DNA of 64,000 bases. Origin: Monomorium pharaonis (Eukaryota; Arthropoda; Insecta; Hymenoptera; Formicidae). Below the pieces are notes generated by a model. That model was given only the letters and a program-made list of their open reading frames with translations, did no database searches and was not told the DNA's origin. Position 1 is the stretch's first letter. Each line of letters begins with the position of its first letter. Both the position numbers and the translations under genes were made by a program. The stretch covers positions 2,560,501-2,624,500 of the forward strand of contig NC_050471.1 in assembly GCF_013373865.1 (NCBI RefSeq). Direction: 5' to 3'. Positions 23,499 through 37,600 of the stretch are shown piece after piece.

Positions 23499-26400
23499 TC
23501 TCTCTCTCTTTCTCTTTTGCGACACTGTTCCCAAGCCAAAGGCCATAATTCACGAATCCGCTCACCTTGGGAGCGGGCGGACGAGCGCGGTGGCGCCGCC
23601 GGTCGAATCTTCCGCATGTGGCTAATATATTTTTGCAAACTCGGCGGTGACACTATCTCGCAGATTCGGCACTTAACGGCTTACGGTGACACGCGCGTAA
23701 TTCGCGGAATTATATTTACGTACCCTTTGTGGAGTGACGCGTGAGTGTGCCAAAATCGCGCGTCTCCCGACCGCCTCCCGTCTCCGGCCTTACTTTGTAA
23801 ATAAATTGTATTTATGCTACACCCGACGCGCGACGGCGTCGTCGTTACATTGGACGGTCGATCGGCGAGTATAATAAACTGAGCGAGTTTTCGCGTGTCA
23901 ATTTGTTCCTTATCGGTCGAACAAATATTTGCGCCGATAATCGCCCACGCGCGCTCTGATTGTTTGCCGCGAGTTTCATGGCGTCGTTGCCGCGAGTCTG
24001 AAAAATCGCAAGGTCTATCCCTGAAATAATAACGAACACTCATCATTATCGTGCAATTTTACGTTCAGCAAATTTGCAGAGATTGCCGTCCAAAGTCGTC
24101 CGCACAGTTTCGTTCATTAAAAAAGCTTTCAGTTAGATAAAAAAATATTAAGGGAGAAAGTTATTTCTTTATCGATACATCTGTCGTTTTGTTAATTGAT
24201 ATTAAAGTGCGTTCATACATCGTGATCAAATCGTTGTATCGTTAAAATTAATTTTGGTCGGGATGAGCGAAAGAAAAAAAAAATTGATTCGATCAGGAAA
24301 TGCCGAGCGAGTTTTGGTTTCTATTTATGTAACAACAGCCTCTCTCGTGGGAAACAGGACAAAGATTCGGTGAAAGAGATCGAGGAGAAGGGAGGGAGAG
24401 AGAAACCTCTCCTGCGCGAAATTCGCCCGCGACGCGACGAGGGCGAGGCCAGCGGATTTTTAAATAATTGAGTCCTAAAAATAGACGGCTCTCCTCTATC
24501 TTGGCGATATCCTTGAAGCTCCTCCCCCTCCCCCCATTCCTTCTCGTCTTTTACCCTCGCCGCTTTCTCTATAAATGCTTTTGAATACGACGTGGCAGGA
24601 AATGCTTCTCCCGCAGGAACGAGATTCTGGAATCCAAAAGGAATGCGACCGCCCTCCCATCCGACTTGTTCTTCTGACGTCACCTCTCTTTTTAGTGAAT
24701 GGACCCAGCCTTCTACAGTCTATCCCTAAAACTATTAGCCTGCTTGACGAGCCCAAAATCTTTTGTAATGTAACCGCTGGCACGCAACAGCGCGCTTAAA
24801 AAAAATATATATTTTCTCTCTCGAGGCATTTGGTTTTCACATCTATTACTTGTGTCTTCATTACTAAATTTATGTCGTTAAGTAGAATCAAGTTGGAAAA
24901 ACATGACGTACACATGCACGTATTGATTAGATTGTATCATTATAATAACAAGTACGTTATAATATTATAATAATAAAGAAATAATATAATTCTATCAAAA
25001 CAAAATTGCTTTTTATAAGGGCACGTTCGATAAATGATGACTTTTTAAATAACATGATAGATTTTGAAAGACTAATGAGTCACCATTATACTCCGCGGGA
25101 GAAAAGACGAGTTTCTAAAGGACATTAAAATCGGACGTTCGTAGGACATTTTACAAGACAGGCAGATTAACATTGTCTCGTCGCGAGTTATAACTGGCAG
25201 TTCTGTTTGTTATACGAGACTTTTGCCACGGTGCGCGCGAATAAATTATCCGTCTCGAGCGAATAATTATTTCGGACGATTCTGTCACCTCCTTTGTGCC
25301 GCCGCGAGGGAGAAAGGAAGAAAGAGAGAGAGAGGAAGAGAAAGAAAGAGACAATTTCCGTGAGGACTATGAATCATGCGTCTGGCGATTACCTTGGCCG
25401 TTTCTGTCTCTCAATTTTGGTCCCGAAGAAAATTATTGCGCCTAATCGTTGCCCTCGCGACCGACGACGATGGTGAATTCCCGCGAACGGTCACCGTCTC
25501 GATCGATCACCATCGCTAGCCGAGAGGCTGAATCGAGTGACGAGGTGGAGGCCATTCGTCTTTCCCCGACGGTAAATAAGGAAGGATCGAGAGATTCAGA
25601 TTTTACTATTGGATTCACTCCTCCCCACTGTATATAGAAGACGCGGTGACGAATCGTTTTACCGTTTGGCACGGTGCAGCTCGGTGGCGGACGCATTTGC
25701 CCCGTCCCGCGCTCTGCACCTGTGCCGAGAGAGAATCGAATTTACTCCGTCTACTGTTGAGAAGCGGAGAAATCCGAGACTGGGTATTACGTCAATTAGC
25801 CGCGCGCGCGGACGTATGAAATTACGTGGGACCTCCCGCTGCCGCGCTGTTTACCGAGTAGTATAAGCCTTTTATGCAACGTGCACGCGCGCGCGCGCGC
25901 GCGAACACGTCGTGAAATTCTTCATCAGTCCCGGAAAATTCTCGTCGTCCGATCCTCTCTCCCGATAACGACGAACGTCGCTCTGTTGCAAAATCGTGCG
26001 TCGCTGCAATTCGAGATACGCGCTTTTTAACGCATATTCATCTCCTCTTCTCTTCTTCAAGTACAACAATGATTACGTGTGTGTGTGTGTGTGTCTTTTT
26101 CCCCTTCCTCTCCCTTCTTGTTCTGAATATAAAGCGAAACATGTGCGAGAATGAAAAAAAGAGCGAACGAGGGGGGGAAAGGGGAGCGAAGGGGAGGAAA
26201 GGAATTGAGAGAGGAAGAAATAGTCTCTCTCGCGTGAGGAAAGCAGCTTCTCAAGGGGTTGCCCGTTTATTTTCAGATCGCGCGCCCAGCGAAGGGGATC
26301 AACGTCGGTGCAGAAACAGCACGCCCCTGCCACTTCCCGGCTCGCTTACCACCAACGGAGAAGGTAACTATGTCTTCAAGGTTATACGTACCCCATATGT

Positions 26401-29400
26401 TCACCGACCCCACGACGAGAGATATACGGGGTGTCCCGTCGAGTCATCTCGACGATAATGTATCGTTCGAGTTTCGCCCGACGCGACGTTGATATTTCAG
26501 GAAAAGTGAGAGACGATCCTCGTCTCTCGTCGTGTCACGTGCAACTCTCGTCCCTTTTTTTTTTTCCTTCTCGATGTAATCCTTATAATCGTTAATAATC
26601 GTTAAGCTGGTAACAACCGAGTCGAGAAATCCACGCCAAGACTACGCCACTGATCGATGACTACGCCCTCGTCCACGTGGTTAACCTTGATCGGCGCCAC
26701 GATCGGTGGTTTTCCTCCCGCGTGCATTTCTTTCGCTTCCCTAGTCTGAGAAAAATAAGAGCGGGTTTAATTTTAGGCGAGCCTCTTTCCCCTTCGGATC
26801 GCGGCGAGAGTTGCGAGAGTCGCAACAATCGCGGATTCAAAGTTAATTTTACCCCTGTAGATATAAGTCTCGCGTACGCGCGCTGAGATTCGCGCGAGTC
26901 AACTCTCCCTCTTTTCCACATTATATATTTACAATTTTATATATTTATATATATATATATATGAAAATCGCAATTCTCAGAAATTACGTTTAATTTGCAA
27001 TACATGCGGGAAATATAATGCACGAAAAGTAATAATGGACTTGTCGAGATTTTCTCGACGGGACGAGGACGACATTTTACAATGTCGACCGCGCGGCGAA
27101 GAAATTTCCTCAGCACGCACGTTCCACGAGGCTGACGCGCGCGCGTATAGCTTTTCACGCATGACGCACCGCACGGATCGCGGACTCGTCGTTTTTCGGG
27201 CCGCTCTCGCGTTGCCGCTTCGTGGAACGCCTGAAACGCTTTTGGCCCCGGCCGGAGGCAGAGGAAAGTGAGCGCGCGCTCCGTTCTGTTCTCTCGCCGC
27301 CGACTCCGACTGCAACGATTACTCTCGTTTCACCGCGAACGACGTTCAATAATTTTCTGCCGTACGTTGCGCCATCGGACCCCCGAGTACACGAATTCTT
27401 TTTCTCTTCGGGGCATAGATCGAAGGCGCGAATGGTATTGGCGATAAGGAAGTGGTTTGCCGGAATAAAAGAAAAAATATACCCGAGAAAACTGGTTCTA
27501 ACGATTGAGCGAGTATTTATTTGTTTGTGCGGCTGTTAAATCTGTTTTCGAGGAATATTTAATAGACAGAGTTGGATCTCCACGCTGAAAGAATGTAATC
27601 TAATCTGGGAAAAAATTAATTTTTTTTTTTAATATAACCGTATAACGACTTTGTTCATTCTTGGTTGATCGTGAATTTGCATACCACGGTGAAGGAAATA
27701 CAGAATATTAATTGCAGATAATATTTGCGGGCGAATTTTTCTCTCGTGCGTCGAGGTCTTCACTTTTACTATCTGTTTTTGCCGCTGCTCTAACGATGTC
27801 AAATATTTCCGAGTCGGCAACAAATTGCGTTTATGTCCGGCCTGCCTTGCGCTTTTGCAAGAGCGAATAAGAAACGACGCGCGCGCGCGTTCACGCATTT
27901 AATCCGAGGGTAATCGCGTAGAACGCAATTTATTCTAGAAGAGAGGACGTCGTTTATACATATGTGAAACGTAAATTTCTGAAACGTATCTTTTGGATTC
28001 TCTCAAGTTATATTTTAATTGTGTCAACTCTTAAATTACAATACGTCGAATTATTTAAATTTATCTTTGATCCTCCTTTAATTTCTGAAATAATATTGCA
28101 AATAAAATCGTAAAAATTATAGATAAATGTCTCGTGATAAAAGATGTGTGCATTTCTCGGACTTGGAATTTCTGAACTTTCATAGCGGCATTAAAAAGAC
28201 GCACGTTCCGCTTGTCCGCCGCAGCAGATCCATTTACCGGAAACCGAGAATCATCCTGACTGCGATTGCACTTTCGTCGGCTTAGCGAATGTCGCGTATA
28301 TTCGCGCGACGTTGAGCGCGGGCAATATAATGCGCGACGCGCGAGGCTTTAGAGCACCGAAGTGGATGACACGGAATCATAAACACGCGCCCGCGGTTGC
28401 CTTTTTATTTGAGCCAGTTATAGATAGAACGCCGCTTCCGGGAGAGAACAGAAATATCAAGGATTCAATCGAGCCCGTTTCCCAACTGACGCCACGGGCA
28501 TCGGGTCTCTCCGAGGCTCGGTTCACGTATATATTTTTCACGTAAATTCAACGATATAAAAACATCAATTATAATTTAGAAGTCGTGGAACGAAAGGGGA
28601 AGAAGAAACGAAAGTTATTTCCACCATTATTCGACGCGGCTTACTCGTTCATCAAACAATCGTCCCGTCGAGATCTATAAAATTTCTCCGCTTCGTGGAA
28701 TACGGGCGGCGGCGGCGTCGATCCATCAAACACGTGGTGCGTAAGTCTCGGATCGGACGCGGGCTGCTGCATCTGCCGCAGGACGAGGGGAGGAAGGAGG
28801 CCGCGCAGGAACGCGGGCAGGAAGGAGGGTGGGCAGGGAAGGAGAGAAGGGGAGGGGAGGGCGGAGGGAAAGCCGGCTCCCGGGACGCAGGCAGGTTTGA
28901 GAATGGCACGATAGGTCGGTCGGTCGGTCGGCTAAGGTGGGTGGCATTCGGCGCGACTGTTTGAGGGAACAGGGGGACCCCTGGCGCCAGACAGCTGCCG
29001 CGTGTCTCGACCTCGCTCGCGCGCTAGCTGCTCGTTCGCCCGCTCCGGCTGCTCTCCTCTCTCCTCGCCCGTCGCGCCGCTCCTCGCCACGATTCTCATA
29101 TCCATCGCACACGCGTACACGGTCTATACGCACGGTCCGTATGCACGTGTATGCGCCTACGTGCTCGACTTGGTTCGCTATTTTATTGATTTATTTTGGC
29201 GCTAGACTCTCTTTCTCTCTCTCTCTCTCTCTCTCGCACACGCCTTCTCTCTGTACTGCTCGCTTTGGACGTCCGTCGTCGTGCCGCCTTCAGCCGACGA
29301 TCGATCGAAATGCGTCGTTGGTCTTGCCTCTCGAGAATCTCGAGCGCAGAGCCGCGCCGGAGGAGACGCTTGTTGCCTGTTGAATTTAATTTTCGAGATT

Positions 29401-32400
29401 CTCATAATTGATTCTGAAAATACTTAAGCTCCGTATACGTTTTATAATTTTGAAAAATAGAACGGTATTCGAGAATGCGATTTAATATAAGAATAAACCA
29501 TATTTGAAAAATATATTCTAAGAGATAGAGTGAATCATTCTAATTATTTAATTTAAGAATTACGTATACGTTCATGAATATTAACGTACAACCGAACGGG
29601 AGATATGTATCCCCTCTTCTCTCTTCTTATACATACATCTCGTCATTATATCTATTGTATTACTGTCACCGTATATTCATCGCGCTATTCTATTGTCTCT
29701 CGTAAAAATCGTCAACCCCAAGCAGAAACACGGCTACCGCATGGTCAATTATCTTCTCGTTTCGCGCGAGCGTGAAGCTCTCGGCTTTCCGCGATTTTAA
29801 CACACGACGATAAATTGTCCACCTACGTGGCGCGACGCCGCTCGTCGGCTCTCTCGGGCGTGTAACTCCGATAATCCGTCGCGCGCGAATATTTTACGGC
29901 CGGTGGAGGTTCGGGGATTGCAACATGTTGCGTGTGGGTGCCTTGCTCTGCGTCGCGCGCGAGGAGAGGAGAGTCACGTGGATATATCCCGGCGTGAACG
30001 GTGAAAGCAACAGGTTGTCCGTTTCCTCTCCTCCGCCGGCTAGTCGCCCGCGCGCGCGGTCGCCGACACCCGGTCCGGAGCACCCTTCTCCGCATCCCTT
30101 ACTGAATGGGGCGCACGCTGGCTGGCGCCATCCCTTGGTGCGATAACCGAGGTAAACGGACGGGAACTCGGCTCCCATTCATCGGGTCCCGGAACGACTT
30201 TTCTCAATTGGGATCTCGAGGTCGTCGGTCCTTGCTCCCGGGAACAAAAGCGTGAATATACTATACACACATCGTGTCTTTCTCTCGATATTTTTCTGCC
30301 CCTGGTTTGTTGAATCAGCCGGGGGTTAACGTTTCCTCTGAGCAAATCTCTCGGGGCAACTAAATTGCCTTTCAAGATCAAATATCAGTTTCGGCAGTTG
30401 AGTTTGAAAGTTAAATTATCACATTGAATTAACATTTAAGTTCTCTTGGAGCTATTTTTTTCAATTGTACGAGTTAATTAATATGGAACGCTCTCATTTA
30501 CATTTACATCAAATGTATATACCTTATCGCATTTCTTATAGAAATCCACAATAATTTAGAGTTTTTAAATATATTTTTGGTATTAATCGACGTTGCGTCG
30601 GGTGACAACAATCCGCAGACTTTCGAAAAAAAAAAGTTATCCGTCATCTGCTCTTTTTATTTTGATTTCGTAATAGTTGTGTCTCGTACATCACGGGGAT
30701 AACCCGCGCGGGAGACTCAAGGTCGCCGCAAGTCTGGCGGGAGGAGCCGGATCGAAGTTTTTAAAGGGGACAGATTTATTTCCAACTTTTCTCGTGGAGA
30801 GAAGAGAATGAGCGGCGAAATGCAGACGATCTTCCTTCCGCCGTCGGGAAACTTAGCTCGAACGCGCAAAGCGAACAGCGCGAATTGCACGAAACACCCG
30901 GGGGTCCCCCCCCCCGATCTTTCCTCCGAAGACACGTTAAAGAGTTATATCATTGGATAACGACGCGGCGAACGTTGCGCGATGCTAATGATACGCTTTT
31001 CAAAGGATAGTCGTGACGAACGAGGAAAGAATTTTTACGCAGCCGTTAGCTTTAAGAGTTAACGGTTCGTTAAGCGGGAAAACAAGTAGACGAGTTAAAG
31101 CGCCTCAATTAGCGGCCTCGGTGCGTTCGGATGAGGTCTATCATTTCTAGGCTTCGCCGTTCCCGTGACTCATTTAACTCACCGTTCCCTCGCTCGTTAA
31201 CAGCCGCGGCTCTCCTGGAACCTTTTACCTGTGCATGCGCTCGCTCGCAAAACCGCCGGCCGTTTACCCTCTTTTTTTCTCCTATTCGTTTTTTCCTATA
31301 TTTTCTCTCTCTCTCTTTTTCTCTTTCTTTCGCAAAAATGTGACGATGGAAATAAAATGATATCGTTGAGCCGTCTTCTCGGAGACTACACTGTTTACGT
31401 TTCGAAATGATAAATCTGCGCGACGGTGTCGGATTCTCTTTCTCCCTCGTTGCCTCCCTCGTTCGCCGGCAATTTCGTTCGCGCGTGCCACGTACAGTTG
31501 CAGGGTTAAAGGATAATTTCGTGTCGCGCGTACCGAGAAATGTCACGAGGGCGACGGACACGATCGCACACAACAACCGGCTGTCAATGGAGAAGACGTT
31601 TTAACAGCGACGACGACGCATGCATGCATGCACGCGCGGCACAGAGAACGCCATGAAATCGAATTGGATCAGGCCACTTGAGGGGGAATGAAATCGCGGC
31701 GCGAAATAAGCCTCTTAATAAAATAACGGATTGATTGCGCCTCGTTGTCGTCATCGTTCTCATCGTCGTAGTCGAGTGCGAAGAATGAGAGAGAGAGAGA
31801 GAGCGCAAAGCGGTTCAGTCCCTCTCTCGCCATCCTCTTCCTTTTTTCTCCCTCTCTTTCTCTCGGCTCTCGTGAGATCCGTTTGGGTCGACAGCCTCGA
31901 TCTTTCGATCGAGCGAAAATAGATCCAGAAGTGCGCTTCGTTAACTGTATATTCGAGCCGCGCTATCGTTTGCGTAAATGCGAGCTTCAAATCGCGTTTC
32001 CCAGCGAGATATCGTTATACTTTGTCACAATTTCAAGTCATCACGCCGGTCAATTAACTAAATGTTGCATTCCGATAACGGTACAGATTTCTTTTTTTTT
32101 TCACTGTCGCGGCGTTGAGAAAAAATGTCAAGGAATTAAATTCAAAAATGCGTTACGGATCCACTGCTGTCCGCGGCCTCGATTCGGCGACCGTCACTGT
32201 ACCTCGCCGTTCCCGGAGAGAGACGCGTCGCGCCGCGCATACGTGATCGCGATCCTTATCGATAACATTATTGACCTATATATAATTACGCCGAGTATCT
32301 TCGAGGAACAATTTGCATACTGCGCCCGCGCTCGCGCATTTACGCAGGAGGGGAAAGGGGAAGGGCGGAAGGGAAGGCGCATTCGTTCGCTCCATGAGAG

Positions 32401-33377
32401 AGGCTTGATTCTCTCCTCCGTAACGAGAAGAAACTCGCTACTATACATATATATATATATATGCATTCTGCGTGCGTATAAATTATAATGCAACCCGGGC
32501 AGACCCGCCGGTTTACGGGAAGGCATTACTACTCACTGCTATCGCGTCGCGTTGAGATAATCGGCGACGCACTCATTGTCCGCGCGATCATTACTTTGTC
32601 GTCGTTAAATTAATAATTAAATTATACCGCGTGCGCGAAGACTGCCGGCGGCGGTGCTACGAGGCGAAATAAACGGAGTCTCCGAGAGAAAGAAAGAGAG
32701 AGAGAGAGAAAGAGAAAGATACGCATGTATACGAGGCCATCTGTCAAAGTTCGCATGCTCTTCCGAGAAGCGCGCTCTCACGTCTCCTCCTCTGTCGAGC
32801 CACGGCCGAGTGTTTCAATCAGCAGCAGCCTCTGATATTACGATCGAGGCGAAATCGCGCGTCGGTGAGCGCTGGGCTTGCGTCACCGGCGTAAACGTCC
32901 GGAAAAACTAAGCTAATTTCGCGCGTCGCGGCTGCGACGTTTTCCAGGAACTCGCGTGCAAGAACATCGGCGACGACGGACATCTTCTCGAATCGTCAGT
33001 CGTGCGTAGTATGCGAAGTTATTTTGTCTGCAAGATCATTTTACATTCTCAAACGTTTTAAAAGAATTTTGCGGAAATTTCGAATTCTGCAAAAAATTCG
33101 AACTGACCGTCGGGCCGAGGAATTTGCGGGGAACATTCCTGTGCTCGCCTCTCTCGCGAGCTTATTAGCGTTTTATGCGTGCGGGAAGACAACGTCGCCG
33201 CGTATTTAGGTCCGGACGAGGCCGGGCAGACATTTGCGTATCGCGTTTGCGCTCCGCTGGTGCGTGTTTGTGGGCAAGCAAAGCGCGGAGAGATATAGAA
33301 AACAAGTAGGAGCGTTTGAGAGAGCGTTCGAGGCGCGACGGGGGAAGGAAAATAGAGAGCAGCGCTCACGAGAGAGC

Positions 33378-33412
<35 letters not shown>

Positions 33413-34600
33413 GGGGGGAACGCGGACTCGGGAATTAAGTCTCGCGTAACGGCGAGCACGTACGCTTTTGCGCTCGCTAATGATTGTCAAGCAATTTTGC
33501 TATACTCGTGCCCCAGATTTTTTGCCGTCGTAATTTCAGACGCGCATCAATTGCCCCGTTCGAGCGAGACTCGGCGACGACGCGGACGAGCGTCGATCGG
33601 GCGTCCGATAGTAAACGATTATGCTCGCCCGTTCTTTCGACCAAAACGACCAGTTTTTACGCAACTGTGGCATCGATACGTCTTCTCTTCACGTGAGGCA
33701 GGACAGTTTTTTTCTCGTTCTCTTTATTGTCTTTTTTTTTCAAGTTCGTTTCTTAATTATTATTTATTGACGAATATTAAGCAGCTGGGAGAGTAACGAC
33801 GTCGAATGCACTCGTCGTGAGCGATTTCTAAAATCCGACCTGGTTATCTATCTTGATTACGGCGAGTAGACGACATTGCCGTCCTTTATGATGAATGAAT
33901 AAAATGCAAACATGGCTTCAAAGTTGTTCGGTATACGCTTAATAGATACGTTCTGAGTCACGATCAAGTCATTTAGCACTATCTGTCATTTTTAAGCGAA
34001 ATGATAAATCGTGGGGAGATAAGTCATGGCATCGCTCGCATCACGAAACTCTCTGGCGGTTTCTTCTCATCTCTTATTTATCTCCGATGCTATTTATACG
34101 ATTACATTCGTGCGGAAAGTGATATCGGGCGTCCGCCGGACGGAAAACTGCTGCCCGGTCGAAAAATACGACGCCGCAACCTTCCGGATTTGTCCAACGT
34201 GATTGACGTTTTACCGAAATTAATTTTTGCAAGAATTACACGTCGAAATATGAGTGATTTATCGGATATCGAGCGTTACACGTGTTACGCGATTATCGAT
34301 ATCGAACCTGTCGATCGATAGAAAGGCGTTTGCTCGCGCAAGAAGCACGCGCTACTACTGTCGCCATAAGTTACGCCTCGTCGGGCCGTTCAGCGCCGAA
34401 AGGATTAAAAGGATCGCGCGCGCGCTCACACGCAACTTGTTTTGTAACTATTAATAGAAGATAAAAGTTTTGCGAGAGGAACGACGCGCGCTCGTATGAA
34501 TTTATTGCGCGTGCGCGCGCGCTTTCTGCGTCTCGACGATTTTAGCGGACGCCGGCAATTTAACGGACCTTGCGACTTTGTTATTTTATTATGCAGGACG

Positions 34601-34631
<31 letters not shown>

Positions 34632-37600
34632 CCGTGCGTGCACATTGACAAGTTAGATCGCTATCACGAACGAGCGTGATCCTCTCCGTGATTCCTTTGA
34701 CGATGTCGAACGATCGTTACACGGTGATGACGCTGTCCGCGTCTATAAAACGGCGCTCTCGACGTTCCGCGTGGCGTCTCGCGAATTTATCGGAATCGTA
34801 TCAACGGCAGTAACAACTGGGGCCGCGTGTTTCCACGTACACGCATCGCACGCACGCGTACACAACGCGAAGCGAAGCGCCGTTGTATTCCGTGAAGATT
34901 ATAAAACATTACGAAGGAATTGTTTCAGATTTCTGGTAAATTCGGAAATACTATTCGGAGGATAATGTACGAGCATAAATAACATAATTTATAAGTAATC
35001 GAGTAAAATTATAGCAGTAAAACGTATCGATCGAAAACCTATATGACAATCTGGAATTGTTATCTCGGAATTTTTTCGCGAGTACTTTTATCGGAGAAAG
35101 AGGATCAGGCTACGTTTTGCAGAATTGTATGTCTTCGTGGAAAATTGAATTCCATGAAAGCTCTATAAATTCGAGGGAGTTGATAGAATTGAAAATTAAC
35201 GGAGAGATTGATCATGCCAAGTTGCTCTCTCGATGGTCTCACGACGACTAATAAATAAGGCCAATAGCGGCTTTCGGCTGTTTGGAATCCCTTACATTAC
35301 CGAGATTCTAGGCGCGCCGCGGGACGATGGACTCTACTCTGTCTAATGGAAAGAGTCCGACAACAAACCCCCTTTTCCGTCGTCGATCGGAGCGATACGT
35401 GCGATTACGACGCGCATGCCGTGCATCACGCGAATACGCGTGGAATGAAACAAATATATGAAGGTCGTTCGCAGGAATTCCGTCGGTGCAACGACACTCC
35501 ATTACGGATGTTCGCTTGGCCGGGATCGATAGTTTTCCATCCGTTGCGCGTTCGTTTACGAATCGCGAGAGACGGAGAATCGAAGTTGCGCCAAGGTGAG
35601 GGAGTCCACGGTGAGAAGAATGTTATCGAAAGAACAAGGTAGAATGTATTTTGAAAAGAACAAACAGAATTCCTGATTACCACGATTCGACTCGCAATTT
35701 TACAGCTGGAACAGAACATTTGACAGACTCAACTAAGAGTTTGGCCTTTTTTTTAAATTGAATTTCTATAAATCTTCCAATTACATTGATCGGATATTTC
35801 ACTAAAAAAAAATTGTGCTGGCTCAACTAAATGTGACTTTATTATAATTATCAGAAGGATTCTGGTACATTTAATAGGAAAGAATTAATCTTTGACAAAT
35901 GCTCTTTGACAAATTTATAAGCTAAATCGAGCGAGAGAATGTTAATCCCCGTCGAGCACGTAGAAAGCTCTATGCGGAAAAACGGAGTTCGCGAGGAGAG
36001 AACTCGTCGCGTGCCAAATTGATCGCGCGATGCTAAATCACTCGCGCGATCAGAAACCCGCGGGACCCGTGACGCGCGCTTCTTCCGGCGCGTGCATGTT
36101 GTCTAGGCGCATACTTTCGCCGTCTCGAAAGTCGTTACGAGTTGGCATTCCTTTTCCGCCACAGGGGCGCGCCGACGACGACGACGACGACTACGACGAC
36201 GACGGTGGCGACGACGCAGTGATTTATCTACGACACTGCGACACGCATCTCCCCTTTTTTCCTAGGAAATAGAAAATTATATGTAATAAAATTTTCTGCT
36301 GTATAGAAAGGAGAAAACACTTGTATATAAGGGAGAAAAAAAGAAGGTCAGAACTATAATGTAAAATCGATTTTGTGAGAATATGTTGGGATTTGTCGCA
36401 AGTTTAATTGATACGTAGCAGTGTTGAGGCCTGTTCTTTGTCGCTACACTGCTGCACTGATGCAGTAAGTTAGAACGAGAAAAAATATATTTGTCCCATT
36501 ACAACTTATTGCATCATTGCAGCAGTGCAGCGATAAAGAAACAGGCCTTTGATATAATATTGGTAACAAGAGTTTCAGTGCATTTTGAATTCTCGACGAA
36601 TCGCACGCTGTCCCTCGACTTCCTCGTGCTGCCGACGCCACTGCGTGCGCCGGAGCGCTCTTGCAAAATTATCGAACGCAGTTTCGATGTGCGTATCTCG
36701 GACGAGCGTGCGAGAGCGAGAGATAAGGAAGAGGAGGAGGGGTTGAGAGAAGAAATCGGGGGCCCTCCGCGGGTGTGACGTTCGGTGAACCGACGAAAAA
36801 AAAAAAGATGTACCATCGTCGTTACGCGCGTGTACGTACACGCGTGCAGAATATGCGCGCGCGCGCGCACGCCTCGAGCCCCCACACATTCCACCGCGCG
36901 TACGCGCGCGCGTGTGTGCACGCGGCCCTGTTTGTATAGGGTCAAAGAATTGGTCAAAGAAAGAGAGAAAGAAAAGACTGGACGGACGCGGGGTCGCGGA
37001 ATATGGCGCGGCGCAAGGGGAGGATAAGGTAACGTGAAAGAGAAAGAGAGGGGAAAGTGTGCCTTGAGGGGAAAGGCGGGGAACGAGAGAAAAAGAGAGA
37101 GAGAGAGATATGGAGGAAGGGAGGGTGCATGTTTGCCGATGAGGAGAGCGAGCGAGTGAACGGTCTGCCTGTCGCGCGGGGCGAGTCGAGGAGATGAAGT
37201 TAGAGGGAGAGGGAGAGACACGGCTGTCGTGGGAGAGGGACGTGCATCGTGCGGGAGAGAGAGAGAGCACGGAGGAGAGACAAACCGCGAGAACGGGCCG
37301 GCGCGGCGCGGCGGCGCGCGCGAGAGTAGGACGGAGGAAAAGAGTGGTTAGGCGGCGCCTGGTATGTGGCGCCTTCACTGGCGTCGGGCCATCTTTTATT
37401 CTGCCATTACAAAGCGTTAACACGTATCTCCCCGTGCGCGCGCGCGCGCACACACGTATGCGTTATACGTATGTATATAGCGTTCGTGCGTAACGCTTGG
37501 GTTATGTACGCTCGTACGGTCTACGCGTATCTCCTTACGGGCGCATTGTTTGCGGACAATGACGAGGAAGCCCGTGGATCGAGCCCGAGGTTGTCGCTGT

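Noticed and set aside
36514..37453. Overlapping minus-strand frames of 235 and 292 codons
   Set aside because: Ser/Leu/Pro/Arg-rich translation of purine-rich and CG-alternating DNA in the Dad intron; no homology signal or introns.
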